Part shown: piece after piece, positions 9,387 through 16,971 of the stretch
Layout of the letters: the number at the start of each line of letters is the position of its first letter
How positions within the stretch are numbered: position 1 is the first letter of the stretch
NCBI GenBank assembly: GCA_035403355.1
Contig: DAONFA010000023.1
Location: 10,380 to 39,961 of the forward strand
Direction of reading: 5' to 3'
From: Candidatus Cloacimonas sp.
GTDB taxonomy: Bacteria > Cloacimonadota > Cloacimonadia > Cloacimonadales > Cloacimonadaceae
DNA: 29,582 nucleotides
Notes under the pieces: generated by a model
What the model was told of the DNA's origin: nothing
Database searches by the model: none
Seen by the model: only the letters and a program-made list of their open reading frames with translations
Program-made: the position numbers and the translations under genes

Positions 9387-10487
9387 CTATATCCTCAATT
9401 CGTTAGTAATCAGCTTTTCCATTAACCGCTGCAAACGGTCTTCAATAATCTCAAAGGTCTTTTTATAGCTTTCCAGATTGCTGCCGAAAGGATCATCAAT
9501 ATCACCCTGTTCTCCTACAAATTCATTCAAAGTCCAAATCCGGCGTGCACTATTAGGATAAGCGTTACGCAATAAATCTCGCTGCCTTTCTTCCATCGTT
9601 AAAATTAACCAGCTGGAAGACATCAATTGGGGAGTAACCTGTTTGGAAATATGCTGTTGGGCATCCAAAATACCTCGTTCCAAAAGCAACTGGAGAGCAT
9701 TTAAGGAAATCATCTGTCCACCAACCATCAAACCGCAGGAATCCGTCGCCAGGGCTAAATTATTATCTCTAATCATTTTCCGGAAAAGCTTTTCCGCCAT
9801 TGGAGAACGGCAAATATTGGCTGAACAGACAAACATCACAACCGGCAGCTGAAATCCCTGTTTTATTTCATAAAAAGGTATAGAACCCTCCCGCAGGCAT
9901 TTTATTTCATCATTGCTTCCGCTTTCTTCAGAACTGATATATTCTACAATAGTAGAGGGCACGGAAGAACTTTTCATCTCCCGGGAGGCAGGTAACAGAG
10001 CAAAATCAAACCAGGAAGCATAATTACGCACTATTCTATCATAATTCTCTTCAGGATGTAAACCGGAAATATTTACACTGGTGCTGATAAGAGGTTCTCC
10101 CAGCAAGGAAATTAAAGCCCTTAGAGCAGGATCGGAAGGAACTCTTAAGGCAACTTTATTCCCCTTTGCTATTTGAGCAAAAATGGCATCCTCATAGTTA
10201 AAAACCAGGGTTAAGTTTCCAGGCCAGTATTGATGCATTAAAGGGCGTAAAGCAGAAGGTATTTTATCTTGTTCCAAAACACTAATATCTGGTATCAGAG
10301 CAATAAAACCCTCTTTATCGGGTCTTTGTTTCAATTCTTCAATGCGGGCAATTGTTTCTATGGAAGAAAGCCGACAACCGATTCCCCACATAGAACCGGT
10401 CCAATGTAAAATGGTAGAATGCGTTAGCGGGTTACTGCTAATAAATCTTTCCAGCTTCCGTAAGCCGGGGTCTTTCAAAACGAGCAT
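9387..10487 (-). CDS. Fusion: YrdC/Sua5 (TsaC-like) domain plus low-molecular-weight protein tyrosine phosphatase
   Basis: A 366-aa two-domain protein. Residues about 20-205 match the YrdC/TsaC fold, which makes threonylcarbamoyl-AMP for tRNA t6A: WGIGC at 34-38, KQRPDKEGFI at 53-62, LRVPSDPALR at 114-123, STSVNISG at 135-142 and PSTIVEY at 177-183. The usual N-terminal P-T-[ED]-T-V-[YW]-G-[LI]-G motif is altered to WTGSMWGIG. Residues about 215-362 are a low-molecular-weight phosphatase with the P-loop CSANICRSP (Cys221, Arg227) and the acid loop DDPFG (Asp331/332). The residue after Asn is Ile, as in tyrosine phosphatases, not the Thr of the arginine phosphatase YwlE. GGGGAG lies shortly before the ATG. 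It sits between the LytM gene (11-nt gap) and purL (11-nt gap). Confidence 0.87.
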   Translation of the reverse strand: MLVLKDPGLRKLERFISSNPLTHSTILHWTGSMWGIGCRLSSIETIARIEELKQRPDKEGFIALIPDISVLEQDKIPSALRPLMHQYWPGNLTLVFNYEDAIFAQIAKGNKVALRVPSDPALRALISLLGEPLISTSVNISGLHPEENYDRIVRNYASWFDFALLPASREMKSSSVPSTIVEYISSEESGSNDEIKCLREGSIPFYEIKQGFQLPVVMFVCSANICRSPMAEKLFRKMIRDNNLALATDSCGLMVGGQMISLNALQLLLERGILDAQQHISKQVTPQLMSSSWLILTMEERQRDLLRNAYPNSARRIWTLNEFVGEQGDIDDPFGSNLESYKKTFEIIEDRLQRLMEKLITNELRI

Positions 10488-10498
10488 AACACTCCCCT

Positions 10499-11596
10499 TT
10501 ATTCCAAGTAAGGTATTGGATTGATAGCTTTACCATCTTTGCGTAATTCAAAATGCAGAGAGGGCTGGCTTGCGGAGCCGGTACTTCCGCTTTTCGCAAT
10601 GGTTTGTCCTTTTTTAACCTTCGCTCCTCTGCTAACAAGTAATTCGCTGTTATAAGCATACAAAGTAAAAAAGCCGTTCTTATGGTCAATAATAAGCAGT
10701 TTTCCTTGTCCACCGTAGCGATCGGCAAAAATTACTTCGCCATCATCAGAGGCAACTACTTTAGTTCCTTCTTTGGCAGCAATATCTATTCCGTTGCTAA
10801 CTACGCTGGTTCCGTAACTTCTGGTTTCTTCTCCATAGCTGCGAATTATTTTTCCTCTAAGGGGCCAGGAGATTTTTTTGCCTGTAAACTGGTAACTGGC
10901 CGGTTCTTTGCCTTGTTGTTTCATCAATTGGGCAATTAAGCTTTCCAGTTCTGAACTGTCTTTTTTCAGCTTTGCCACTTGTGCCTGCAGCTTTTTCTGC
11001 TCTTCGGTTAATTTTTGACTTTGCGTAGAAAGGGTTTTAATTTGTTTTTCGTAGCCGGTTTTTTTAGAGCTTTCCGTTTTCATCGTGCGAGAGACCTTGG
11101 TTGCGTGTTCGCGGTGCAGTTCCTGAACCTGAGTAAGGGCTATTTTATAGCCGGAAAGAATATCTATTTTTTGTCTGGTTCCTTCTATGAATGCTTTCAG
11201 CAATCGCTGATCCCGATGTCTGACATTTAATTTTTTATAGGATTTATCCACTCGCAGCAGCAGGTCCAGTTCTGCATTTTGTTCTCTGTGCATATCACTT
11301 AAGCGCATTTCTGTATCTGAAATTCTTTGCTCCACTGATTGAAGCGAATCCTGCACAATCTTTTCTTCCGTTTTCAGCTTTTGCAGGTTTTTCTCCGTTC
11401 TTTGTTTCAGAGAGGCAGTGCGGTTTATTTCTTTTTCAGTTTTCTGTTTTTTGGTTTGAGTTTGTTTCACTTTTTGTTCTGTGCTTTCCAGTTGTCTTTG
11501 CATTTCTCTCAACTGCTGCATTTTATCTTCCAGTTCGTCGGCATAATAAACTGTGAAAAAAACACATAGCAAAAATATCAGCCATTTATGAGGCAT
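10499..11596 (-). CDS. EnvC-like coiled-coil protein with degenerate LytM (M23) domain, probable murein hydrolase activator
   Basis: A 365-aa secreted protein: signal peptide at about 1-19, a long Lys/Glu/Gln-rich coiled coil at about 20-228, and a LytM/M23 domain at about 240-365. In active M23 enzymes zinc and catalysis need H-x3-D, a mid-domain His and HxH. Here the first His is Ser267 (Asp271 kept), the mid-domain His is Tyr315 in LYAYN, and the first His of HxH is Ser346 (His348 kept). E. coli EnvC, which activates amidases rather than cutting peptidoglycan, has the same kind of losses and a very similar YGYN segment. An activator role in septal or envelope remodelling is therefore the best inference; FtsEX and amidases are not in the window. 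GGAGA lies about six nt before the ATG. Confidence 0.85.
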   Translation of the reverse strand: MPHKWLIFLLCVFFTVYYADELEDKMQQLREMQRQLESTEQKVKQTQTKKQKTEKEINRTASLKQRTEKNLQKLKTEEKIVQDSLQSVEQRISDTEMRLSDMHREQNAELDLLLRVDKSYKKLNVRHRDQRLLKAFIEGTRQKIDILSGYKIALTQVQELHREHATKVSRTMKTESSKKTGYEKQIKTLSTQSQKLTEEQKKLQAQVAKLKKDSSELESLIAQLMKQQGKEPASYQFTGKKISWPLRGKIIRSYGEETRSYGTSVVSNGIDIAAKEGTKVVASDDGEVIFADRYGGQGKLLIIDHKNGFFTLYAYNSELLVSRGAKVKKGQTIAKSGSTGSASQPSLHFELRKDGKAINPIPYLE

Positions 11597-11656
11597 TGTT
11601 TTCTCCGCTAAAAAATCTCACCGTCAGAATTTTCAGGCGTCTTATAAGTGTCAACT

Positions 11657-13423
11657 CTATTTTTCTTTTTCTTCTTTCAGGTGTTCGCGTAAAAAATCGT
11701 GATATTCTTTATTATTGAATACCAGGAAATCGTGTGTGCCTTTATAAGCATACCCGTTAGAATCAATAAAAAGCACCGTATCTACATAACGCAAGGTAGA
11801 TAGACGGTGAGAAATTACTATTGCTGCAATTCCCGGGTAGTTTTCATCCAGTGCCTGCCAGAGTTTTTCTTCGTTTTCAGCATCCAGAGAGGCAGTTATA
11901 TCATCCAAAATGAGCAATTGCGGTTTTTTAACTAAAGCCCGGGCAATAGTTAACCGCTGTTTTTGCCCTCCGGAAACGCTAAGTCCTCTATTGCCAACAA
12001 AGGTAGCGTCTTTTTCCGGAAAAGAGGCAATTTCATCTTCCAGTTGCGAGGTTTTAACTGCAATTTGATATTCCCTTTCCGATGCTTTTTCCACGGCAAA
12101 AAGAATGTTATCCTTCACGGAACCGCCAAAAAGAAGAGGTTCCTGAGGAACATAAGCAACTATATTACGCAGGGATTTAACATCAATTTCATTGATGGGT
12201 TTGCCGTTAATTTTAATGGTTCCGCTGTCATATTTCAGCAAGCCCAATAACAGATTGGCAATAGTGGTCTTCCCGCTTCCGGTGGCACCTAAGATTAGCA
12301 TCCTTTCTCCTTTGTTCAATTCAAAACTTACATTTTTCAGCACCGGAGAGGGTTTGTCAGGATACTGGAAGGATACATTTTCAAAGGATAAAGTGGAGAA
12401 TTCCTTCACTTTATGCTGACCGTTAAGTTCATCATTTAAAGTAGGATAGGATTTCATTTCTTCCAAACGGTCTATATTTACAAATGCCTGTTTACCGGAA
12501 ACAAAGAGTTGGGGCAAATCAATCAGCGGATAAATCATCATTGATAGATAGGTGTAAAACAGAAAAAAGGTGCCAACCGTTATTTCTCCTTTCACAGCAA
12601 GATAACCGCCAAAGAGGATAACTCCAATTTGGGCAATGTAATCAATGTATTGCCAGAGTAAAGAAAGAATGGCATTCAATTTCACCATACTCATTTCCGT
12701 TTTAAACCTTTTATTTAAAGCTATATCAAAGAAACGGTTATATTTTTCTTCGCTTACAAAGCTTTTAACAATCCGGATACCCGAAAAACTCATTTCCAAT
12801 TGATTATTGATAGCAGAAATTGCCTGCTGATTACGATTATAATTAGTATATACTTTATCGGAGGTGAAATAGAAAATCAGCATCATAAATGGCAGCGGAG
12901 CAATGGAAAGCAAAGTTAGTTTCACATTGATGCTGAACATTACAACTAACGCAAACAAAATCATACTGAACGAATTGAAAGCCCGAAAAATGCCGGAACA
13001 CAAAAACCAGCTAACCCTGGGAAAATCGGAAAGGTCATCAGTTAAACGGGTAACAATATCACCGGTTCTGAATTTCTGGAAAAAAGTAAAATCCTTAGTT
13101 AAAATATGCTTGAAATAGAACACTCGCAAAGAGTGCTCAAAACGCATATTCACCCAACCCCTAATCCCGGGATAAATGCCTGTAACAAGTTCAGCCAAAC
13201 CAATAGCAAACAGAATCTTTATAATTCTATAAACCGCTTGCATCGGTTCAGGATATTTTGCCGGAAATTGTAATATGTCTTTCAGCAAGTCCAACATTTC
13301 TTTAAAAACATAAGGAAAAGCAATAGACACAACGGATGACAGCAGAGTGAGCACTACCATAATCAGCACAAACCATTTTTGAGATTTATACTGTTCCAAA
13401 ATCCACTTCAGGTGTTTATTCAT
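11657..13423 (-). CDS. ABC exporter half-transporter (ABCB-type), subunit with non-catalytic Walker B
   Basis: A 588-aa fused transmembrane and nucleotide-binding protein: six predicted helices over about 20-310, then an ATPase domain at about 345-580. Walker A is GATGSGKT (379-386), the signature VSGGQ (483-487), Walker B LLILDD (503-508) and the switch His539. The residue after Walker B, normally the catalytic Glu, is Asp508. In heterodimeric exporters such as TM287/288 and LmrCD, one subunit carries this substitution and builds a degenerate ATP site with its partner. The start codon overlaps the 3' end of the partner gene by 8 nt, so the two are translationally coupled. Substrate is unknown; lipids, peptides or drugs are all seen in the family. 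Confidence 0.92.
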   Translation of the reverse strand: MNKHLKWILEQYKSQKWFVLIMVVLTLLSSVVSIAFPYVFKEMLDLLKDILQFPAKYPEPMQAVYRIIKILFAIGLAELVTGIYPGIRGWVNMRFEHSLRVFYFKHILTKDFTFFQKFRTGDIVTRLTDDLSDFPRVSWFLCSGIFRAFNSFSMILFALVVMFSINVKLTLLSIAPLPFMMLIFYFTSDKVYTNYNRNQQAISAINNQLEMSFSGIRIVKSFVSEEKYNRFFDIALNKRFKTEMSMVKLNAILSLLWQYIDYIAQIGVILFGGYLAVKGEITVGTFFLFYTYLSMMIYPLIDLPQLFVSGKQAFVNIDRLEEMKSYPTLNDELNGQHKVKEFSTLSFENVSFQYPDKPSPVLKNVSFELNKGERMLILGATGSGKTTIANLLLGLLKYDSGTIKINGKPINEIDVKSLRNIVAYVPQEPLLFGGSVKDNILFAVEKASEREYQIAVKTSQLEDEIASFPEKDATFVGNRGLSVSGGQKQRLTIARALVKKPQLLILDDITASLDAENEEKLWQALDENYPGIAAIVISHRLSTLRYVDTVLFIDSNGYAYKGTHDFLVFNNKEYHDFLREHLKEEKEK

Positions 13424-15182
13424 CCTGCACCTTCAACATTTGCAATTCCACCAGCTTTTGATATTCGGGTGATTTCTGTAACAGCTCGTTATGCTTACCT
13501 CGGGCAGTTATTCTGCCATCGCTGAAATAGAGAATTTCATCGGCATCCAGCACAGAAGTAAGACGGTGAGCTACAATCAGAGCAGTTTTGCCGGCTAATA
13601 AATTTTCCATTGAACGTTGGATTTTTGCCTCGGTTTGAGGGTCTATAGAAGCCGTTGCCTCATCCATAATAATTATTTCGGATTCAAAAGCAAGAGCACG
13701 GGCAAAGCTAACCAGCTGCTTTTCACCTTGAGAAATATTTTGTCCCCGTTCCGCAAGTTCCGCATTAATCCCTTCGGGCAATTTTCGGATAAATTCATCC
13801 AATTGGACAATAGAAATTGCTTTTTGAACCTTTTCTTCATCAATCTGGTCATTATAAACCCGCACATTTTCCAAAATACTGCCGGGAAAGAGATATACAT
13901 CCTGCAAAATGAGCCCAATCTTTTTTCTCCATTCCCGAAAGTTCATTTCGCTTAAAGGGACGCCATCAATTAATATTCTCCCTTTTTCCACAGGATAAAA
14001 ACCGCATAACAAACTTACAGTGGTGGTTTTACCACTGCCGGAAGCACCAACTAATGCTATTTTCTTTCCCTTGGGTATGGTGAATGAAACATCCTTCAGA
14101 ACCCATTCATTTTCCTTATAGGCAAACCAAACATTCTCAAACTTAATTTCTTGTTCAAAAACAGGTATCTGCGTTCCGGTAAAGATATCATCTTCAGAAG
14201 GCAGTTCGGTTAATTCCAAAATCCTTTTCAGAGAAGCAAATGAACGCTGAATTTGCATCACATTTTCGGAAATTTGCATTAGGGGCCATACCAGCTGATA
14301 AATATATTGAATAAAAACAATCAGAATTCCAACCGTTAAGGTTCCGGCAATAATTTTGGGAGCAGAAACAAGAATCACAATGATGATAAAGACCACATTG
14401 ATCATAAAACTGAAGATACTTTGTGAACTGTATTCAATCATCTGAGTATGAACTTCTATTTTTTTCTTCTCTTTTGATGCTTTTTCCACATCTTTCAGAG
14501 CTCTTTTCTCCTGATTTAATGCCTGAATCATTTGAATGCCTTGCACATAATCAGTTATTTTAGCAGTAATTACAGCATAGCGTTCCCGAATTTGACGAAA
14601 GAACTTATTCAAATATTTAAACAAAAACCAGTAGCCGATTCCACAAAGAATTATCGCCGGCAAAATATAAATCGTTATTTTCCACTGCAGAATGAAAAGA
14701 ATTATGAAACCACCAATGAAAAACAATACATTGCCGATAATTGTGATAGACAGATCGGAAAAGAGAACTTTAACCCTTTCACTATCACTTTCCACGCGGG
14801 CAATAAGTTCACCTACCGGCTGTTTATTAAACCAGGAAACAGGTAACTTCAATAAATGACTGAACACATCACCCTTGAACTTAGTGATGATTTTTATACC
14901 TAAACGGGAAAGTAACAAAATCTGCAAATAGGAAAGCAACCCCGAAAGCAACACTACGGCAATAAAATAAAAGCCATAGCGAAACATCTGTGCCATATTC
15001 TTATCCGGTATGCTGTGATCAATAATTTGTGCTAAAATAAGAGGATTGAGCAACCGTAAACCGGAAGTAATCAGCATTGCAAAAAGTCCAAAGAATAGCA
15101 GTCCCAAATCCTTTTTCACGAAAGGAAAGAGGAGCTTCAGATAATATGTGAATGTCTGCTTTTTCTCAGCCACTTTTTGCAC
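13416..15182 (-). CDS. ABC exporter half-transporter (ABCB-type), subunit with catalytic Walker B
   Basis: A 588-aa partner of the next gene, with the same six-helix plus ATPase layout. Walker A is GASGSGKT (379-386), Walker B IIIMDE with catalytic Glu508, and the switch His539. Its signature is ISQGE (483-487) instead of LSGGQ. The two subunits are complementary: this Glu with the partner's VSGGQ makes the competent site, while this odd signature faces the partner's Asp508. The upstream end is a GTG codon at 15182; a second GTG at 15173 has an AAGGTG ribosome binding site six nt upstream and may be the true start. The gene begins 40 nt downstream of tRNA-Pro and heads the long minus-strand run. 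Confidence 0.92.
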   Translation of the reverse strand: MQKVAEKKQTFTYYLKLLFPFVKKDLGLLFFGLFAMLITSGLRLLNPLILAQIIDHSIPDKNMAQMFRYGFYFIAVVLLSGLLSYLQILLLSRLGIKIITKFKGDVFSHLLKLPVSWFNKQPVGELIARVESDSERVKVLFSDLSITIIGNVLFFIGGFIILFILQWKITIYILPAIILCGIGYWFLFKYLNKFFRQIRERYAVITAKITDYVQGIQMIQALNQEKRALKDVEKASKEKKKIEVHTQMIEYSSQSIFSFMINVVFIIIVILVSAPKIIAGTLTVGILIVFIQYIYQLVWPLMQISENVMQIQRSFASLKRILELTELPSEDDIFTGTQIPVFEQEIKFENVWFAYKENEWVLKDVSFTIPKGKKIALVGASGSGKTTTVSLLCGFYPVEKGRILIDGVPLSEMNFREWRKKIGLILQDVYLFPGSILENVRVYNDQIDEEKVQKAISIVQLDEFIRKLPEGINAELAERGQNISQGEKQLVSFARALAFESEIIIMDEATASIDPQTEAKIQRSMENLLAGKTALIVAHRLTSVLDADEILYFSDGRITARGKHNELLQKSPEYQKLVELQMLKVQDE

Positions 15183-15222
15183 CTTTTTAATGTTTCTTTC
15201 TTGGGGGATTTATTTAAAATAA

Positions 15223-15300
15223 TGGTCGGGATGAGAGGATTTGAACCTCCGACTTCTCGGTCCCGAACCGAGCGCGCTAACCGGTCTGCGCTACATCCCG
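15223..15300 (-). tRNA. tRNA-Pro, anticodon CGG, with encoded CCA
   Basis: Read on the minus strand the gene folds as a complete cloverleaf: acceptor CGGGATG with CATCCCG, D stem GCGC with GCGC, anticodon stem CTCGG with CCGAG around loop TTCGGGA (anticodon CGG, codon CCG), a five-nt variable loop, and T stem GGAGG with CCTCT around TTCAAAT. Discriminator A is at 15226 and CCA is encoded at 15225-15223. No terminator lies between it and the ABC transporter gene 40 nt downstream, so processing from a common transcript is possible. Confidence 0.97.
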
Positions 15301-15312
15301 ATCTTTTTTTTT

Positions 15313-15344
15313 ATGCTATCTTTAAAAGCTGGATATTCTGTCAA
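15313..15344 (-). promoter_or_regulatory. Candidate promoter for tRNA-Pro and the minus-strand run
   Basis: A perfect TTGACA lies at 15344-15339 on the minus strand. The best -10-like hexamer, TAGCAT at 15318-15313, is 20 nt away, which is longer than the usual 16-18, so the -10 assignment is weak. The position, just upstream of the tRNA 5' end, is right. Confidence 0.35.
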
Positions 15345-15390
15345 GCAAGAACTTTTTTTTGCTCCTGATGTTTTAAAATAGAGTTGGTAG

Positions 15391-16622
15391 AATTTTTGTT
15401 TTAACTCTAAACAAACAGCTTGTTTTGACTTACAATTTTGCCACTACCAACACAGAAACCACATACCACAAATTGCAAACACTTACATCCACACTACAAC
15501 TGGTCTCCTCATTTCAAAATTGTGAGTTAAAACAAGAACCCAGCACAATGGCAACCGAATTTTACCAACCCCTCAAATTTTACAATCGTGAAAGAATGTT
15601 ATTTTTCACTTTTGCAGGGTCAGGTTGGAATTGTTCAGAAATAGAAACTTCGCGACGAATTTTTGTTTTAACTCTAAACAAACAGCTTGTTTTGACTTAC
15701 AATTTTGCCACTACCAACACAGAAACCACATACCACAAATTGCAAACACTTACATCCACACTACAACTGGTCTCCTCATTTCAAAATTGTGAGTTAAAAC
15801 AAGAACCCAGCACAATGGCAACCGAATTTTACCAACCCCTCAAATTTTACAATCGTGAAAGAATGTTATTTTTCACTTTTGCAGGGTCAGGTTGGAATTG
15901 TTCAGAAATAGAAACTTCGCGACGAATTTTTGTTTTAACTCTAAACCGAGCTTCAGCTTTGACAGTATCGGACAAAAGATAAATATTCTGTTACCTCTGC
16001 ATTTCGTTGCAACCATAGAAGAATCGGTTTAGAGTCAAAACTCCCCAGCTTTGACAGTTGAAGGCAACTAACAAAATTTCATGTTACCTCTGCATCTCGT
16101 TACAAACCGCAGAAGAATCGGTTTAGAGTCAAAACAAACAGCTTGTTTTGACTTACAATTTTGCCACAGCCATCACTGAAACTACAACCCACAAATTGTA
16201 AACACTGACAACCGAGTTACAACTGGTTTTCTCATTTCAAAATTGTGAGTTAAAACAAGAACCCAGCGCACTGGCAACAGAATTTGACCAACCCCTCAAA
16301 TTTTACAATCGTGAAAGAATGTTTTTTTTCACTTTTGCAGGGTTGGGTTGGAATTGTTCAGAAATAGAAACTTCGCGACGAATTTCTGTTTTAACTCTAA
16401 ACCGAGCTTCAGCTTTGACAGTATCGGACAAAAGATAAATATTCTGTTACCTCTGCATTTCGTTGCAACCATAGAAGAATCGGTTTAGAGTCAAAACTCC
16501 CCAGCTTTGACAGTTGAAGGCAACTAACAAAATTTCCTGTTACCTCTGCATTTCGTTGCAACCACAGAAGAATCGGTTTAGAGTCAAAACTCACCCAGCT
16601 CAAAATTGTGAGTTAAAACAAG
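15391..16622. repeat. Nested A-A-B-A-B intergenic repeat complex
   Basis: Two apparently identical 267-bp A units lie at 15391-15657 and 15658-15924. A B segment follows at about 15925-16135, itself made of two related 92-bp sub-repeats starting at 15954 and 16046. Then come a diverged A copy (about 16142-16380, same length from the shared CTTGTTTTGAC as copy 1), a second B (16381-16590, offset exactly 456 from the first), and a terminal A fragment at 16601-16622. B units are bounded by near-perfect inverted repeats (GTTTTAACTCTAAACCGA and TCGGTTTAGAGTCAAAAC). Because 267 is a multiple of three, a 185-codon frame stays open across copies 1 and 2, but it has no ribosome binding site or recognisable protein features. 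Confidence 0.93.
15419..15536. repeat. Long inverted repeat inside each A unit
   Basis: Arms 15419-15440 and 15515-15536 are 22 nt each and complementary except at two places, both of which would be G-U pairs in RNA of the plus strand. The same arms recur in A copy 2 (offset 267) and in the diverged A copy near 16142. They would form a stable long-range stem with a 74-nt loop. Confidence 0.75.
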
Positions 16623-16717
16623 AACCCTTTTAAAAAACCATCTGTAAAATTCATCCTTTTTCTCCTCCTAAATAGTTGTCTTTCAATTCCTGTTTTTTTG
16701 CGATATACAGCAAATGA

Positions 16718-16765
16718 GATTCCCGTATCTTTCCCATATCGCGATACGAGAACGATACGGGAATC
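16718..16765. repeat. Inverted repeat upstream of the ATPase operon
   Basis: Arms 16718-16729 (GATTCCCGTATC) and 16754-16765 (GATACGGGAATC) are perfect 12-bp complements. A 10-bp palindrome, TATCGCGATA, lies between them at 16737-16746. It sits about 205 bp before the first ATPase gene. It could be an operator-like site or a repeat remnant; nothing in the sequence decides which. Confidence 0.7.
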
Positions 16766-16912
16766 ATATTGGAATGTTATTGAGAGAATTCCGGGATCTC
16801 TTTGGGAACAAGAAAGAGTCAATTTGTTAATGATTTGCCTTTTGTTGGACATCACAATTTTTCAGATTTGGAGCCCCACCCAAAAATGGAGATTTCAAAT
16901 TCAACAAACTCA

Positions 16913-16940
16913 TTGACAAATTTATGCCCTATTGCACAAT
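16913..16940 (+). promoter_or_regulatory. Candidate promoter of the V/A-ATPase operon
   Basis: TTGACA at 16913-16918 matches the -35 consensus perfectly. CACAAT at 16935-16940, 16 nt on, matches four of six -10 positions. The start codon at 16972 would leave a leader of roughly 25 nt. Confidence 0.4.
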
Positions 16941-16971
16941 GTAGCTAAAGTGATTTTACTGGAGATACATT

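Noticed and set aside
11339..11569. Plus-strand Phe-rich frame opposite the coiled-coil protein
   Set aside because: It is the antisense shadow of a Lys/Glu-rich coiled coil on the minus strand.
15177..15368. Plus-strand frame reading RGFEPPTSRSRTERANRSALHP
   Set aside because: This is the well-known spurious translation across the antisense strand of a tRNA gene; the tRNA-Pro at 15223-15300 explains it.
16409..16603. Minus-strand frame with repeated FDSKPILLWLQRNAEVT
   Set aside because: It is produced by the B sub-repeats, has no ribosome binding site and no domain features.
15391..16622. Possible CRISPR array (GTTTTAACTCTAAAC-like repeats)
   Set aside because: The repeated words occur as inverted pairs at the edges of long modules, spacing is irregular, the intervening DNA is itself repeated, and no cas gene is present.
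15391..16622. Possible diversity-generating retroelement template and variable repeats
   Set aside because: There is no reverse transcriptase in the window, and differences between copies are not restricted to adenines as far as I can read.
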